Shown: positions 44,797 to 53,560 of the stretch, piece after piece
How the letters are laid out: every line of letters starts with the position of its first letter
Position numbering within the stretch: position 1 is the stretch's first letter
Source of the DNA: Candidatus Nitrosymbiomonas proteolyticus
GTDB taxonomy: Bacteria > Armatimonadota > Fimbriimonadia > Fimbriimonadales > Fimbriimonadaceae
Assembly: GCA_017347465.1 (NCBI GenBank)
Contig: AP021858.1
Coordinates: 434,001-498,000 of the forward strand
Direction of reading: 5' to 3'
DNA length: 64,000 nucleotides
Notes under the pieces: model-generated
The model's input: the letters and a program-made list of their open reading frames with translations, nothing else
Told to the model about the DNA's origin: nothing
Database searches by the model: none
Translations under genes and position numbers: made by a program

Positions 44797-44996
44797 GGCA
44801 CGGCGACTTTCTTGAGGACTGCGCCTAGTTCGAGCTTCAACGGCATCGGCTGCAGATAAAGGCGAATGGCATCCTGGATGTTGCTTTCCGCTTCCAAAGG
44901 CGTCCGCCCCGCCGAAACGCAGCCCGGCAGTTCGGGGCACCAAACCGCCCAGTCGCCAGTCCGCTTGTCCTGCTCCAGCACAATGCGCCATTCCAT
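44793..44996 (-). CDS. hicB: HicB-type antitoxin
   Basis: 67 residues starting MEWRIVLEQD, with GDWAVWCPELPGCVSAGRTPLEAESNIQDAI, the HicB partial RNase H-like fold of the short UPF0150 class. No C-terminal DNA-binding segment is visible, common for this subclass. It precedes hicA, with the two overlapping by 4 bp. Alternative start at 45011 adds five residues. The gene seems intact although its toxin is broken. Confidence 0.85.
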   Translation of the reverse strand: MEWRIVLEQDKRTGDWAVWCPELPGCVSAGRTPLEAESNIQDAIRLYLQPMPLKLELGAVLKKVAVP

Positions 44997-45014
44997 GAGT
45001 TCATGGTACATCAG

Positions 45015-45085
45015 CTTCTTATCCCCCTAGCCCCCGCGGGGTTGAGGGTCTCTTCCAAGCGCGAGGTCGCCGCCTGACCTCCTGA
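45015..45085. repeat. Dispersed palindromic repeat, copy 6
   Basis: Stem with CCCCGCGGGG core, GGGGTTGAGGG arm and right flank TCTCTTCCAAGC followed by GAGGTCGCCGCC-TGACCTCCT, similar to copy 2's flank. Lies directly upstream of hicB. Confidence 0.75.
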
Positions 45086-45133
45086 GTTCGCAAGAAACCG
45101 CGTAGCCGGGTGCCCCTCGCCCGACTTCTCGGA

Positions 45134-45139
45134 TAGACT
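45134..45139 (+). promoter_or_regulatory. Leaderless -10 box (TAGACT)
   Basis: TAGACT lies 7 nt before the ATG at 45147, with no ribosome site between. Confidence 0.5.
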
Positions 45140-45146
45140 GGATTCT

Positions 45147-45509
45147 ATGTCCGCCGCCGTTTTCAAGGTTGAAGAGATCGAAGCCGACCGACCCATCGAC
45201 AAGCTCACGCGAAGAAGGGTGTTCGGCAGTCACATGCTTTGGGCTCATGTACAACTCGCCAAGGGTTGCGTGGTCCAGAGCCACTCCCATCCCAATGAGC
45301 AAATCGCCTTCGTGGTAACCGGAAGCGTTCTTTGGAAGCTCGGGCAGCCCGGGTCGGAGGACTATCGCGAGGTCGTCGTCGAAGGCGGGACGGCCATCCA
45401 TCTGCCGTCGGACATTCCTCACGGCGTCGAGGCGCTTGAGGACTCCCTGGTGTTGGACGTTTTGTCGCCCCCTGGCGAGATGGGCGTCGATCGGCAAGGC
45501 AATTCGTGA
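45147..45509 (+). CDS. Cupin-domain protein
   Basis: 120 residues, a single conserved cupin barrel: motif 1 QSHSHPNEQIAFVVTGSV (His pair and Glu as metal ligands, residues ~42-60) and motif 2 HLPSDIPHGVEAL near residue 88-100. Resembles small cupins of quercetinase-like or sugar-binding type; substrate unknown. It is convergent with galT. Confidence 0.88.
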   Translation: MSAAVFKVEEIEADRPIDKLTRRRVFGSHMLWAHVQLAKGCVVQSHSHPNEQIAFVVTGSVLWKLGQPGSEDYREVVVEGGTAIHLPSDIPHGVEALEDSLVLDVLSPPGEMGVDRQGNS

Positions 45510-45526
45510 CCGTTCCGTCTCCCAAC

Positions 45527-46495
45527 CTACTCCACACACGCCCGGAGGCGGGCAGCGCTGGACTCGGGGAGCGTATCGTTGATGAACGCCCCTGCGCCGG
45601 CCTCGCTTCCGGCAAGGTACTTCAGCTTGTCGTGCGTCCGGTGCGGCGGATAGAACTCAACATGAAGGCGGGCGAATTCGTACCCCGGTGCGGCGGGCTC
45701 CTGGTGCATCGCCATCACGTAGGGCAACGAGAACCCGAAGAGCCGGTCATAAGCGCGAGCCACCTTGCGAAGCGCCTCCGCGAGGGCGTCCAGAGTCGCC
45801 TCGTTGGCCCCTGCGAGTGATCGAACTCCGCGCCTGGCCACGACCCAGACCTCAAAGGGATACCGAGCGAAGTACGGCACGACGGCGACGAACTCGGAGT
45901 CTTCGGCGATCACCCTTCGACCGTCCGAAAGCTCGGCCCCCAACCAGTCGTCCCAAAGCGTCTTCCCCGTCGCCTCCCAATAGTTGCGCTCCGAGGCCAG
46001 TTCCTGGGCGAGCGTAGCCGGGATGTAGGGGTAAGCGTAGATCTGGCCATGAGGATGGCTGAGAGTCACGCCGATTTCTCGCCCCTTGTTTTCAAAGATG
46101 AAGACGTACTTCACCTCTGGAATCGAGGAAAGCTCGGTGTAGCGATCCTTCCAAACCCGCACGAGGCGCTCCACCTTGGGCAGCGAGAGTTCGGCAAAGC
46201 TGCCCGCATGGTCGGACGTGTACACCACGACCTCACAAACCCCGTTGCTGGGACGGACAGGGGCCATCGCAAGGCCTTCGACTGCGGGCGGTTCCGGGTT
46301 TCGACGCAACGAGGGAAAACGGTTCTCGAACACGACGATATCGAAGTCCTCGGCAGGGATTTCCGTGGGAAAGCCCCCCGCTTGAGTGGGACAGAGCGGA
46401 CAGAAATCCAGCGGAGGCAGGAAGGTTCGGTCTTGCCTGTGCGTCGCGGTCATAACCCACGTTTCGAGGAAGGGGTGGTAGCGCAGCTCGGACAT
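45527..46495 (-). CDS. galT: Galactose-1-phosphate uridylyltransferase
   Basis: 322 residues. Zinc site CPLCPTQAGG, then IVVFENRFPSL, and active site SHPHGQIYAYPYIP (HPH triad, His nucleophile near residue 160). It exchanges UMP between UDP-glucose and galactose-1-phosphate in the Leloir pathway. The true start is MSELRYHPFLETWVMTATHRQ at 46495; it begins 5 bp after the end of the giant glycosidase/esterase gene, so both are probably one transcript. Confidence 0.94.
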   Translation of the reverse strand: MSELRYHPFLETWVMTATHRQDRTFLPPLDFCPLCPTQAGGFPTEIPAEDFDIVVFENRFPSLRRNPEPPAVEGLAMAPVRPSNGVCEVVVYTSDHAGSFAELSLPKVERLVRVWKDRYTELSSIPEVKYVFIFENKGREIGVTLSHPHGQIYAYPYIPATLAQELASERNYWEATGKTLWDDWLGAELSDGRRVIAEDSEFVAVVPYFARYPFEVWVVARRGVRSLAGANEATLDALAEALRKVARAYDRLFGFSLPYVMAMHQEPAAPGYEFARLHVEFYPPHRTHDKLKYLAGSEAGAGAFINDTLPESSAARLRACVE

Positions 46496-46500
46496 GGTGG

Positions 46501-49500
46501 TTAGGGTCGCACGAGGTCGAGCACGGCATCGGTGGGGTCGAGGGGCCGATCGCCAAGGAACGTCCAGGCGCCGCGCGCCCCGACCTTCTGTCGGAGAGTT
46601 ACGAGCGACGCAGACAGGTTCGCGCGAGGCATGACCGAGTACGTGGGCACGTTGGCTTCGAAGGCGTCCGCAAAACCCCTCAGGCCCTCGAGGCCCAAAA
46701 CCCGGTCGATGGTCGGCTCCATGAGGGCAGCAAAAAGGACGATCTGCGATGCGGCGGTTCCCTTTCCGGCGAGCACGACCCGATTCGCGAAACGCCGGGC
46801 GGCGACCGAGGCCCTTGCCGCATCCCAAGCCATTGCGAACGGGTCCGCAGTTCCGAGATACGCCATCAACCTGGCATCGAGTCCCGGCAACTCCCCGAAC
46901 CCCCGCACGTCGATCGCCATCACCGCAAGGCCCGATTGCAGAAGCCGCTCCACGTCGAACTCCTGCTGGGCCCGCACCTTGCCTCCTTCGCTGATGAGGA
47001 CGACAGCCGCTCTCGCCTGAGTCCCCGGCATCCAGATGACTGCGGGAACCCTCAGACCTGGCTCCGATACGAACGACGCGTGAACCTTGCCTTCCTTCGA
47101 ACGCTCCTCCGTCCAGTCCAGCGGAACCGGCGACGGCAATCCGCCGTTGAGGGCCACCGTGTCGTCCCAGGTCGTCGGAGGGGCCGCCGTGAGAGCCTCC
47201 CGAGCCAAATCCAACATCGACCTGCCTTCGATCTCCCTTGCTACGACTCGAAGCGATTCAGACCCCGCAGGCTCGGGCTGAATCGTTGGCTCAGGGACCG
47301 GCGTACCGTTGCCGCGCCCGCGGAGGTGAAGGTCGAAAAACCCGAGGGCAGCCTCCCGCATCGCTCGGTTGTAATCGTGCGGCCCGTCGAACACGCGGTA
47401 CTGCGAGAGGTCTTCCTTACCAAATAGCGCGTAGGTCCCCTTGAGTTTCTCGCCAGTGCGTTTCGTGCCCTCGGGCGGAAACTCGGGATCGTCCTGCGCC
47501 CCGATGACGAACACGGGCTTAGGCGCCCGGATCGCGAGCACGTCCGCGCGATCTCCGACTTGGAGCGTGGCCGGCACATGATTGCAGAGACACCCGTTGT
47601 TGGCGTTGACCTCGAGACTTGACGCGTACACCACCGGGACGGCGCAAGCGAAGCGGGGCTCGGCGGCGAAAGCGTAGGTCGTGGCCAACCCGCCTCCCGA
47701 AGCGCCGGTGATTCCGACGCGCGTCATGTCGGCCTCAGGCCGGGTTTCGAGGTAGTCGAGCGTGCGGACCAGGTCCCAAACATACACCGAGGTCGTGTTC
47801 ATCGAGCCCAACAGCAGCCGGAGGTCGTTATGGGAGCCTGCAAACTTCCGTTCGACGGGTGCGCCGCCCTCGAAGCTATGGCCCGGCGAGTCCACCACTA
47901 CGGCGAGGTATCCGGCGAGAGCTTGAGAGATAGCCCGCGTTTGCACGACCGGCTCTTGCTTCTTGTGCTGCCAATGACCATGCGGGTTCACGATCACGGG
48001 CAGCTTTCCTTGAGGGAGAGGGTCGGGAACGTAGAGGTTCGCCGTAACAAAAAACTTGGGGCGGCTCTCGAAGAGCAGCTTCTCAATCCGATACCCCGCC
48101 CGTTGGATGACACCGGTGACCTGGGCGTTGAGCGGCGTTCGGGGAGGTAGGGGGTCTAAGCCGAGACCTCGCATCAGTTCTTTTCGACGCCGCTCCCGCT
48201 CGATTTCGAACTCGGCCACAGAGCTTGGGATGGGGCGCGAGGCCGCTGCATCGACCTTCTTCTTCAGGAAAGCCGCCATCATCGCTGGCCCTCGTCCCTC
48301 CAAGACGCTCTGGTCCGACTTGGGCGCGGCGACAGGTTCGAAGGCGCGAAGGCCCTGCTCGGAGGCCACGACCTCACCCAGCGTAAGGAACGAAAGGCCA
48401 AGCGAGTTGTAGAAATCCGGCAAAACCGAAGTCACGTAGTCCCCACCTTCGGTGCCGGTATCGAGCAGAATCGCTGGTCCGGACGCAGCCGTTTGCCTGA
48501 CGAGCGCGGCGAGCGAGCGGCTGGCCGCGGGCAGATGTAAGCGTTGCAGAAGCCTCGCCTGGACCACCCAAACTTCGCCCTTGCCGACCTTCTTGCGAGC
48601 GACCCCTCCGTTGCCGAAAACCTCCCAATCCGCTTGCGCTCGCATGGGCTGCCAGAGAATCTCAGGGTCTTCGATCCGTTCGAGCCCGAGCGCGCCGCCG
48701 GGCTCGAAAACGCCCACCCGCCTCGATTCAAAGCCGGGGCTGTCCCCCAGAAAGTCCAGCGAGTATCGCCCCGACGCGAAGTCCTGCTGGAGAATCAGCA
48801 TCTTCATTCCCTTCGCAAGGGGTTCTAAGAGCTTCCGCCTTTGCGCGCTTGGGAATCGACTGAAGAAGCTCCAGCCGCGCGAACTCACCACGAGCCAGCC
48901 GTGCTCCTGGGGGTCGAGGGATCGAGGGTCGAGGTGAGCGAGCGCTTCTTCAGAACTGAAGTAAGGTGGAGTCCTTTGAGGGTTCGACGGCACGACGAGA
49001 TAGGGCCTTTCGTGGAGCCACCAAGGCACCCGCCACACCCGGCCGGAAGTCTCGATCTCGGCCGCCAAAGCGTGTCCCGCCGGAAGCCTATGAATCGAGG
49101 CGACGAAGTGCCCGTCGCGTTGCTCCATAGGCAGCTTGTGGAAAAACGTTGAACTCGGCAGGGGCTTATGCAGGAGCCAGGCGCGGCGGATGCCCTCCGA
49201 GGAGATGCGCGCCGTGATTTTTCCGTCAGCTTCGTCCCAGGTGAGCTTCGCGTGGCGGGGGGGCTCGGCCCAGTCACGAATCAGGGGTCGAGGGAGCTGG
49301 GGCTGCGTCCACCCCGCAAGCTCCAGGAATCGTTGCCTTTCCGCGAGCAGTTTGGGCAATTCGAGACTCCAATGGAAGTCGTGCGTCCTCATGCGGAGCC
49401 GGTCGGTGAAAGGTCGGTACGAGTGGCCGTCGGGGGAGTTGGCGAGTTGATCCCACGCCTCGTAAGCTGCGCATGCTTGCCTTGCCGCGTCTTCGAGGTC

Positions 49501-51363
49501 GGACCGTTCACCCGAAGACTGAAATCGCGCATAGGCCAGTGCTCCACGGAACCTGGCGGCATAATACGCGCCGAGGCGATCGAGTTGCCGAAGAGCAACC
49601 CCGATCTCCGCTAGGCCCGAACCGGGAGAATCTCCCCATTCGAGCGTTCGAAAGGCAGGAGCGGCCCGCGACCGAAGCAAGTCGAGAAGGTCGGCCGCCT
49701 CCTCAAATCCGATCCTGCCGTCGCCGGCGCCAAGGGTCTTTGCCGCGACCGTCTCTCTGGGAGAACGAAACACGTGGGAGTCGAAGGGGTCCCGTTCGAG
49801 AAACGATTCCACAGAACCGCCCCACTCGAGTTCGGGCGCATGGCTGCGATGGTCGGGGCCGATCGAGTACGCCAGAAACGCGACTGGGATGATACGGCTG
49901 AGGTTCGACCAAGCAACTGCGAGCGCTTCTGGGTTCTGCAGTTGGAATTTGCTTCCAAGCGCCCTTACGAACACGTCCTCCGGGGTCGAGGGGTCATAGC
50001 CCAACCGACCCCATTGCATCATGAACAGCTCGTCCCGCTGGTGAATCCACCGAAAGGCGCTGGGGCGCTGGGAGTAGTACGCGGGGGACTGAGGGAAATA
50101 GGCGCTCAGGGGCTCGACCGTGAATCCCGATGTGGTTCCGAGGTCCATCGCCTCGATCGACCTGCGAATCCACTGGGGTTGAAAGATCGGGAAGATCCGG
50201 TGGGTGCCGTTGTCGCGCACCTGCCAGACGACCTTGTACGGTTGACTGGGCCAAGCTCCCTTCTCGATAGGTCGGCCCCTCCAACTCGCCGCTGCGCCCT
50301 CGCGGCCCCAATCGCTGAGATAGTCCTCCCAGAAATAGCTGTACCACTCACCGGTTCGGCCGCCGGCCATGATGTAGGGCGCGGCCCACTGCTCGCCGTT
50401 GTACTTGATTTGGACCGTGAAATCGCGGGCGCTCTTGGCGAGCGGTAACACCCGCGCTTTGCGTGTCACCCAAGATCTCGTGAGGAGCGGCAGAGGGGAG
50501 TCCGTTTCCTTCAAGGCGTCCAGATAGCACCGGAAGAACTCGGGACCGCGGCCGCTTTCCCCGATCCGGAACCCGAGCGCATCCAACCGGGGCAGTTTGC
50601 GGATGGTTTCGGCTACCACCTCTTGTGTGTACTCGTAGAGGTTCTCCTCCGTGGCGGCGTACGGGGGACTGGGGTTGTGAGGCGTGTCGAACCGAGCTTC
50701 GTACGACATCAGGCTCACCCGAATGCCCCTGGCGTGCGCCATGTCGATAACCTTGCGCAGTTGGGTCAGGTTCTTCGCCTTGACTTCGGGCGATGGGCCG
50801 ACGAGGGGGTACTTCGCACTGGAAACAAAGTAGGCGAAGAGGTTGGGAAAGCGCGTGGTGTCGAGATCGTAAGGCCCGTGAATGTCGAGCCAATTGAGTC
50901 GACTTCGAGCCATTTGATCGAGCAGGGTCCGCCAGTAGTCCTCGTCGTGGAAGAACCATCGCTTTGGATCGGCCAGCGCTTCTGAGGACGGGTCGATCCG
51001 GTTCGCAAGGTAGTCCCAGGGCAAAGGAAGGAACAGGTTCCATCCTCGGTCCGCGAACTTGGGGCTTCCTCGAAACTCCTTTCCGGCGAGTTCGGACAAC
51101 TTGGCCGTAGCAAGACGCTCCGCCGCATCTAACGCCCCATACAACGCCCCACGATCATCGCTCGACGCAACTTCGATTGCGGCTTTTCCGAAGGCGACGC
51201 GGAACGCCTCAGGTGGCAGCCCCTTGTCATACTTCCTTCGAATGGGGACCTCGGACGAGGGGGCCTGAACCCGGACGGCGGCCTCGATCTCCCTTTTTCC
51301 GAACTCCCAAGGTCCCGCGGACTCTTGGATCCCAGCGAAGACGGCGAATGCGAGCATGAACAC
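46501..51363 (-). CDS. Giant secreted fusion: GH67/115-like glycosidase plus acetylxylan-esterase-like hydrolases
   Basis: 1620 residues, short signal peptide. Residues ~60-100 (DRGALYGALDAAERL) resemble the N-terminal domain of alpha-glucuronidases, followed by a large TIM-barrel glycosidase region (MARSRLNWLDIHG, GFRIGESGRG near 275) and a long helical part. About 880-1080 looks like a beta-galactosidase-type trimerisation domain. From ~1100 an acetylxylan-esterase-like hydrolase follows (VNPHGHWQHKKQE; Ser in GITGASGGG near 1215; Asp in GAQDDPEF; His in GPHDYN). After ~1430 a second hydrolase fold (MAIDVRGFGELPG) appears with its nucleophile elbow changed (AGKGTAAS), likely inactive. Such a fusion could act on acetylated glucuronoxylan. 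GTG start at 51363, with GGGAGGG upstream; ATG at 51357 is possible. Confidence 0.8.
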   Translation of the reverse strand: MFMLAFAVFAGIQESAGPWEFGKREIEAAVRVQAPSSEVPIRRKYDKGLPPEAFRVAFGKAAIEVASSDDRGALYGALDAAERLATAKLSELAGKEFRGSPKFADRGWNLFLPLPWDYLANRIDPSSEALADPKRWFFHDEDYWRTLLDQMARSRLNWLDIHGPYDLDTTRFPNLFAYFVSSAKYPLVGPSPEVKAKNLTQLRKVIDMAHARGIRVSLMSYEARFDTPHNPSPPYAATEENLYEYTQEVVAETIRKLPRLDALGFRIGESGRGPEFFRCYLDALKETDSPLPLLTRSWVTRKARVLPLAKSARDFTVQIKYNGEQWAAPYIMAGGRTGEWYSYFWEDYLSDWGREGAAASWRGRPIEKGAWPSQPYKVVWQVRDNGTHRIFPIFQPQWIRRSIEAMDLGTTSGFTVEPLSAYFPQSPAYYSQRPSAFRWIHQRDELFMMQWGRLGYDPSTPEDVFVRALGSKFQLQNPEALAVAWSNLSRIIPVAFLAYSIGPDHRSHAPELEWGGSVESFLERDPFDSHVFRSPRETVAAKTLGAGDGRIGFEEAADLLDLLRSRAAPAFRTLEWGDSPGSGLAEIGVALRQLDRLGAYYAARFRGALAYARFQSSGERSDLEDAARQACAAYEAWDQLANSPDGHSYRPFTDRLRMRTHDFHWSLELPKLLAERQRFLELAGWTQPQLPRPLIRDWAEPPRHAKLTWDEADGKITARISSEGIRRAWLLHKPLPSSTFFHKLPMEQRDGHFVASIHRLPAGHALAAEIETSGRVWRVPWWLHERPYLVVPSNPQRTPPYFSSEEALAHLDPRSLDPQEHGWLVVSSRGWSFFSRFPSAQRRKLLEPLAKGMKMLILQQDFASGRYSLDFLGDSPGFESRRVGVFEPGGALGLERIEDPEILWQPMRAQADWEVFGNGGVARKKVGKGEVWVVQARLLQRLHLPAASRSLAALVRQTAASGPAILLDTGTEGGDYVTSVLPDFYNSLGLSFLTLGEVVASEQGLRAFEPVAAPKSDQSVLEGRGPAMMAAFLKKKVDAAASRPIPSSVAEFEIERERRRKELMRGLGLDPLPPRTPLNAQVTGVIQRAGYRIEKLLFESRPKFFVTANLYVPDPLPQGKLPVIVNPHGHWQHKKQEPVVQTRAISQALAGYLAVVVDSPGHSFEGGAPVERKFAGSHNDLRLLLGSMNTTSVYVWDLVRTLDYLETRPEADMTRVGITGASGGGLATTYAFAAEPRFACAVPVVYASSLEVNANNGCLCNHVPATLQVGDRADVLAIRAPKPVFVIGAQDDPEFPPEGTKRTGEKLKGTYALFGKEDLSQYRVFDGPHDYNRAMREAALGFFDLHLRGRGNGTPVPEPTIQPEPAGSESLRVVAREIEGRSMLDLAREALTAAPPTTWDDTVALNGGLPSPVPLDWTEERSKEGKVHASFVSEPGLRVPAVIWMPGTQARAAVVLISEGGKVRAQQEFDVERLLQSGLAVMAIDVRGFGELPGLDARLMAYLGTADPFAMAWDAARASVAARRFANRVVLAGKGTAASQIVLFAALMEPTIDRVLGLEGLRGFADAFEANVPTYSVMPRANLSASLVTLRQKVGARGAWTFLGDRPLDPTDAVLDLVRP

Positions 51364-51449
51364 TCTCGGTCCCTCCCTCGACCATCATACTGCGAACCAA
51401 CCCGAGTTAGGAAGGAATCCCCCTTCGGACGCCGAATTCGAAGGGCGTC

Positions 51450-52526
51450 ATGGCAAGTCCCAAACTTTCGCGACGAACGCTGCTCCAAACCGGAGTCGTG
51501 GCCGGGCTTTCGAGCCTACCGCTCGCCTCAAAGGCCGCCGAAGCGAGCGGAATAGGGCGCCCCGCGAGCGCGATCGCGGTCAGTTCGGCGAACGGTCTGC
51601 GCGCAACAGCGAGGGCATTCGAGGTGCTGTCCTCACAGGGCGACCCCGTGGACGCCGCCGTCCAGGGCGTCAGTATCGTCGAATCCGACCCCAACGACAT
51701 GAGCGTGGGTTTCGGAGGCCTGCCCAACGAACTCGGGGTTGTCGAACTCGACGCGTGCGTGATGCACGGGCCAACCATGAGGGCGGGCGCCGTTGGAGCG
51801 CTACGCAACATCAAGAATCCCTCCCAGGTTGCCAAGGTCGTGATGGAGCGCACGGATCATGTGTTCCTGGTCGGCGAAGGGGCACTTCAGTTCGCCCGGC
51901 TCATGGGATTCAAGGAGGAGGAGTTGCTCACGGAACGGGCTCGCCAAGCTTGGCTGCGCTGGAAAACGAGGTTGAGTAAAGACGACGACTGGCTCGACGA
52001 CGACGAAATCCGCGCCGACTTTCAGAAGGTGCAACCCACCTCTACCGAGGGCAGCTTCCACCGACCCACGGGGACGATTTCGTGTCTGTGCCTCACGGCC
52101 GAAGGCGAGCTGGGTGGGTGTACGACCACCAGCGGGCTCGCTTACAAGATTCCCGGCCGCGTAGGGGACTCGCCCATCATCGGCGCGGGACTTTATGTGG
52201 ATGGAGAAGTGGGGGCCTGTGGATCGACGGGACGCGGCGAGGCGAACATTCTGAGTTGCGGAGGCCGAACAGTCGTCGAGAACATGAAGAGGGGTCTCGA
52301 ACCTGCGGAAGCCATCCTCGACGTACTCAAACGGGTCTGCGAACAAACCAAATCGCCCCGCCTCCTTCATAGGCCGGGCTTTCCCAACTTCGATCTGAAC
52401 TTCTACGCCTTGCGTAAGGACGGGGCGTTCGCAGGTGGGCGAATCTACAAGGGCGGGAATTTCGCCGTCCATGATGGGACCACGAACAAACTGCACGAGT
52501 CCGTTTACCTTTATGAGCGCGCCTGA
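51450..52526 (+). CDS. N4-(beta-N-acetylglucosaminyl)-L-asparaginase, Tat-exported
   Basis: 358 residues, Ntn-hydrolase superfamily. Tat signal SRRTLLQTGVVAGLSSLP. The catalytic Thr is in GTISCL after the autocleavage site PTGTISC (~residue 207); VDAAVQGVSIVESDPNDMSVGFGGLPNELGVVELDA and GRVGDSPIIGAGLYVDGEVGACGSTGRGE are family signatures. It splits Asn-linked glycans from peptides in the envelope or outside. Neighbouring glycosidase genes suggest glycoprotein degradation. Confidence 0.93.
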   Translation: MASPKLSRRTLLQTGVVAGLSSLPLASKAAEASGIGRPASAIAVSSANGLRATARAFEVLSSQGDPVDAAVQGVSIVESDPNDMSVGFGGLPNELGVVELDACVMHGPTMRAGAVGALRNIKNPSQVAKVVMERTDHVFLVGEGALQFARLMGFKEEELLTERARQAWLRWKTRLSKDDDWLDDDEIRADFQKVQPTSTEGSFHRPTGTISCLCLTAEGELGGCTTTSGLAYKIPGRVGDSPIIGAGLYVDGEVGACGSTGRGEANILSCGGRTVVENMKRGLEPAEAILDVLKRVCEQTKSPRLLHRPGFPNFDLNFYALRKDGAFAGGRIYKGGNFAVHDGTTNKLHESVYLYERA

Positions 52527-52537
52527 CGACCCCGCGC

Positions 52538-53560
52538 TTAGTCCGACAGCACGCTTTCCATAATCTCGAGGGCGTGGAGCGCGAGTTCGCCGCTAAGCTC
52601 AGGTTCGCGGCCCTCGCGCAGCGCGATCGCCATATCCCTCACCCCAAGGCCGCGAGAGTTCTCCGCGTAGTCGAACTCAAGGTCGACATCCACCCAGTCC
52701 GGTGCGCCCTTTCTCTTCAGCCGAACCGGGCCGCCAAAGGTGTTCGGATCGGGGACGAGCAGCGTCCCTTCTGTCCCATACAACTCGATCGGAGGAAGCA
52801 GAGAGGCCTGTACGTCAAAGCTCGTCGTGAGGGACGATATAGCGCCCGATACATGGTGCATAGTGAGCGCTATATGCGTGGGCGTCTCAACTTGAATGAC
52901 CGTCCCTGCAAGCGGTTGGCTGGTGATCGTTCGAGTGGGAAAGGTGGCGCGATGGAGCCCGCAGACTTCGTCGACTTCTCCCAAAAGAAAGAAGAGCGCG
53001 GCAAGGTAGTACGGCCCCATATCAAAGAGCGGGCCTCCTCCAGGCTTGTAATAGAACTCCGGCGAGGGATGCCAACTCTCATGCCCCGCGCACAGCATGA
53101 AGGCGTTAGCGCCCACGACCGCGCCGATTTCGCCCCGATCGACGAGAGCTACGCATGTCTGAATGCCGGCGCCCAAGACCGTATCCGGCGCGCAGCCCAA
53201 CAGGAGCCGGTTCTTCTCCGCAAGATCGACCAGGGCATTGCCCTCAGCAACCGCGAGCGCCAGCGGCTTTTCGCTGTACACGTGCTTCCCGCTTTCGAGG
53301 GCCCTGAGGCTCACTTCAAAATGCGCGGCGGGGACGGTCAAGTTCAGAACGAGATCGACGTCGGACCGCGCGAGAATCGAGGCTACGTCCGGTTCGACCT
53401 CAACACCGTAGTCACGCGCCGCAGCCTGAGCCTTGCCGGCGTCGAGGTCCGTCACGGCCACGACCGCGGTTTCTTCGAACTTCGCCAAGTTGCGAAGATA
53501 GATGTCGCTGATGTTCCCGCAACCGACAATGCCGACTCTCAGGGGTTCTGCCAAACTCAT
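52538..53560 (-). CDS. Gfo/Idh/MocA family NAD(P)-dependent oxidoreductase
   Basis: 340 residues. Rossmann motif GIVGCGNISDIYLRNLAKF at ~10-28, EKPLALAVAEGNALV (catalytic Lys region) near 96, and the C-terminal alpha/beta domain (KPGGGPLFDMGPYYLAALFFLLG). It oxidises or reduces a sugar or inositol derivative. Its start overlaps the stop of the upstream ABC exporter gene by 4 bp, an unusual pairing. Confidence 0.93.
   Translation of the reverse strand: MSLAEPLRVGIVGCGNISDIYLRNLAKFEETAVVAVTDLDAGKAQAAARDYGVEVEPDVASILARSDVDLVLNLTVPAAHFEVSLRALESGKHVYSEKPLALAVAEGNALVDLAEKNRLLLGCAPDTVLGAGIQTCVALVDRGEIGAVVGANAFMLCAGHESWHPSPEFYYKPGGGPLFDMGPYYLAALFFLLGEVDEVCGLHRATFPTRTITSQPLAGTVIQVETPTHIALTMHHVSGAISSLTTSFDVQASLLPPIELYGTEGTLLVPDPNTFGGPVRLKRKGAPDWVDVDLEFDYAENSRGLGVRDMAIALREGREPELSGELALHALEIMESVLSD

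Noticed and set aside
46495..46828. Longer start for galT
   Set aside because: The extension lies within the giant glycosidase gene and has no GalT-like sequence; MSELRYHPFLETW is the normal start.
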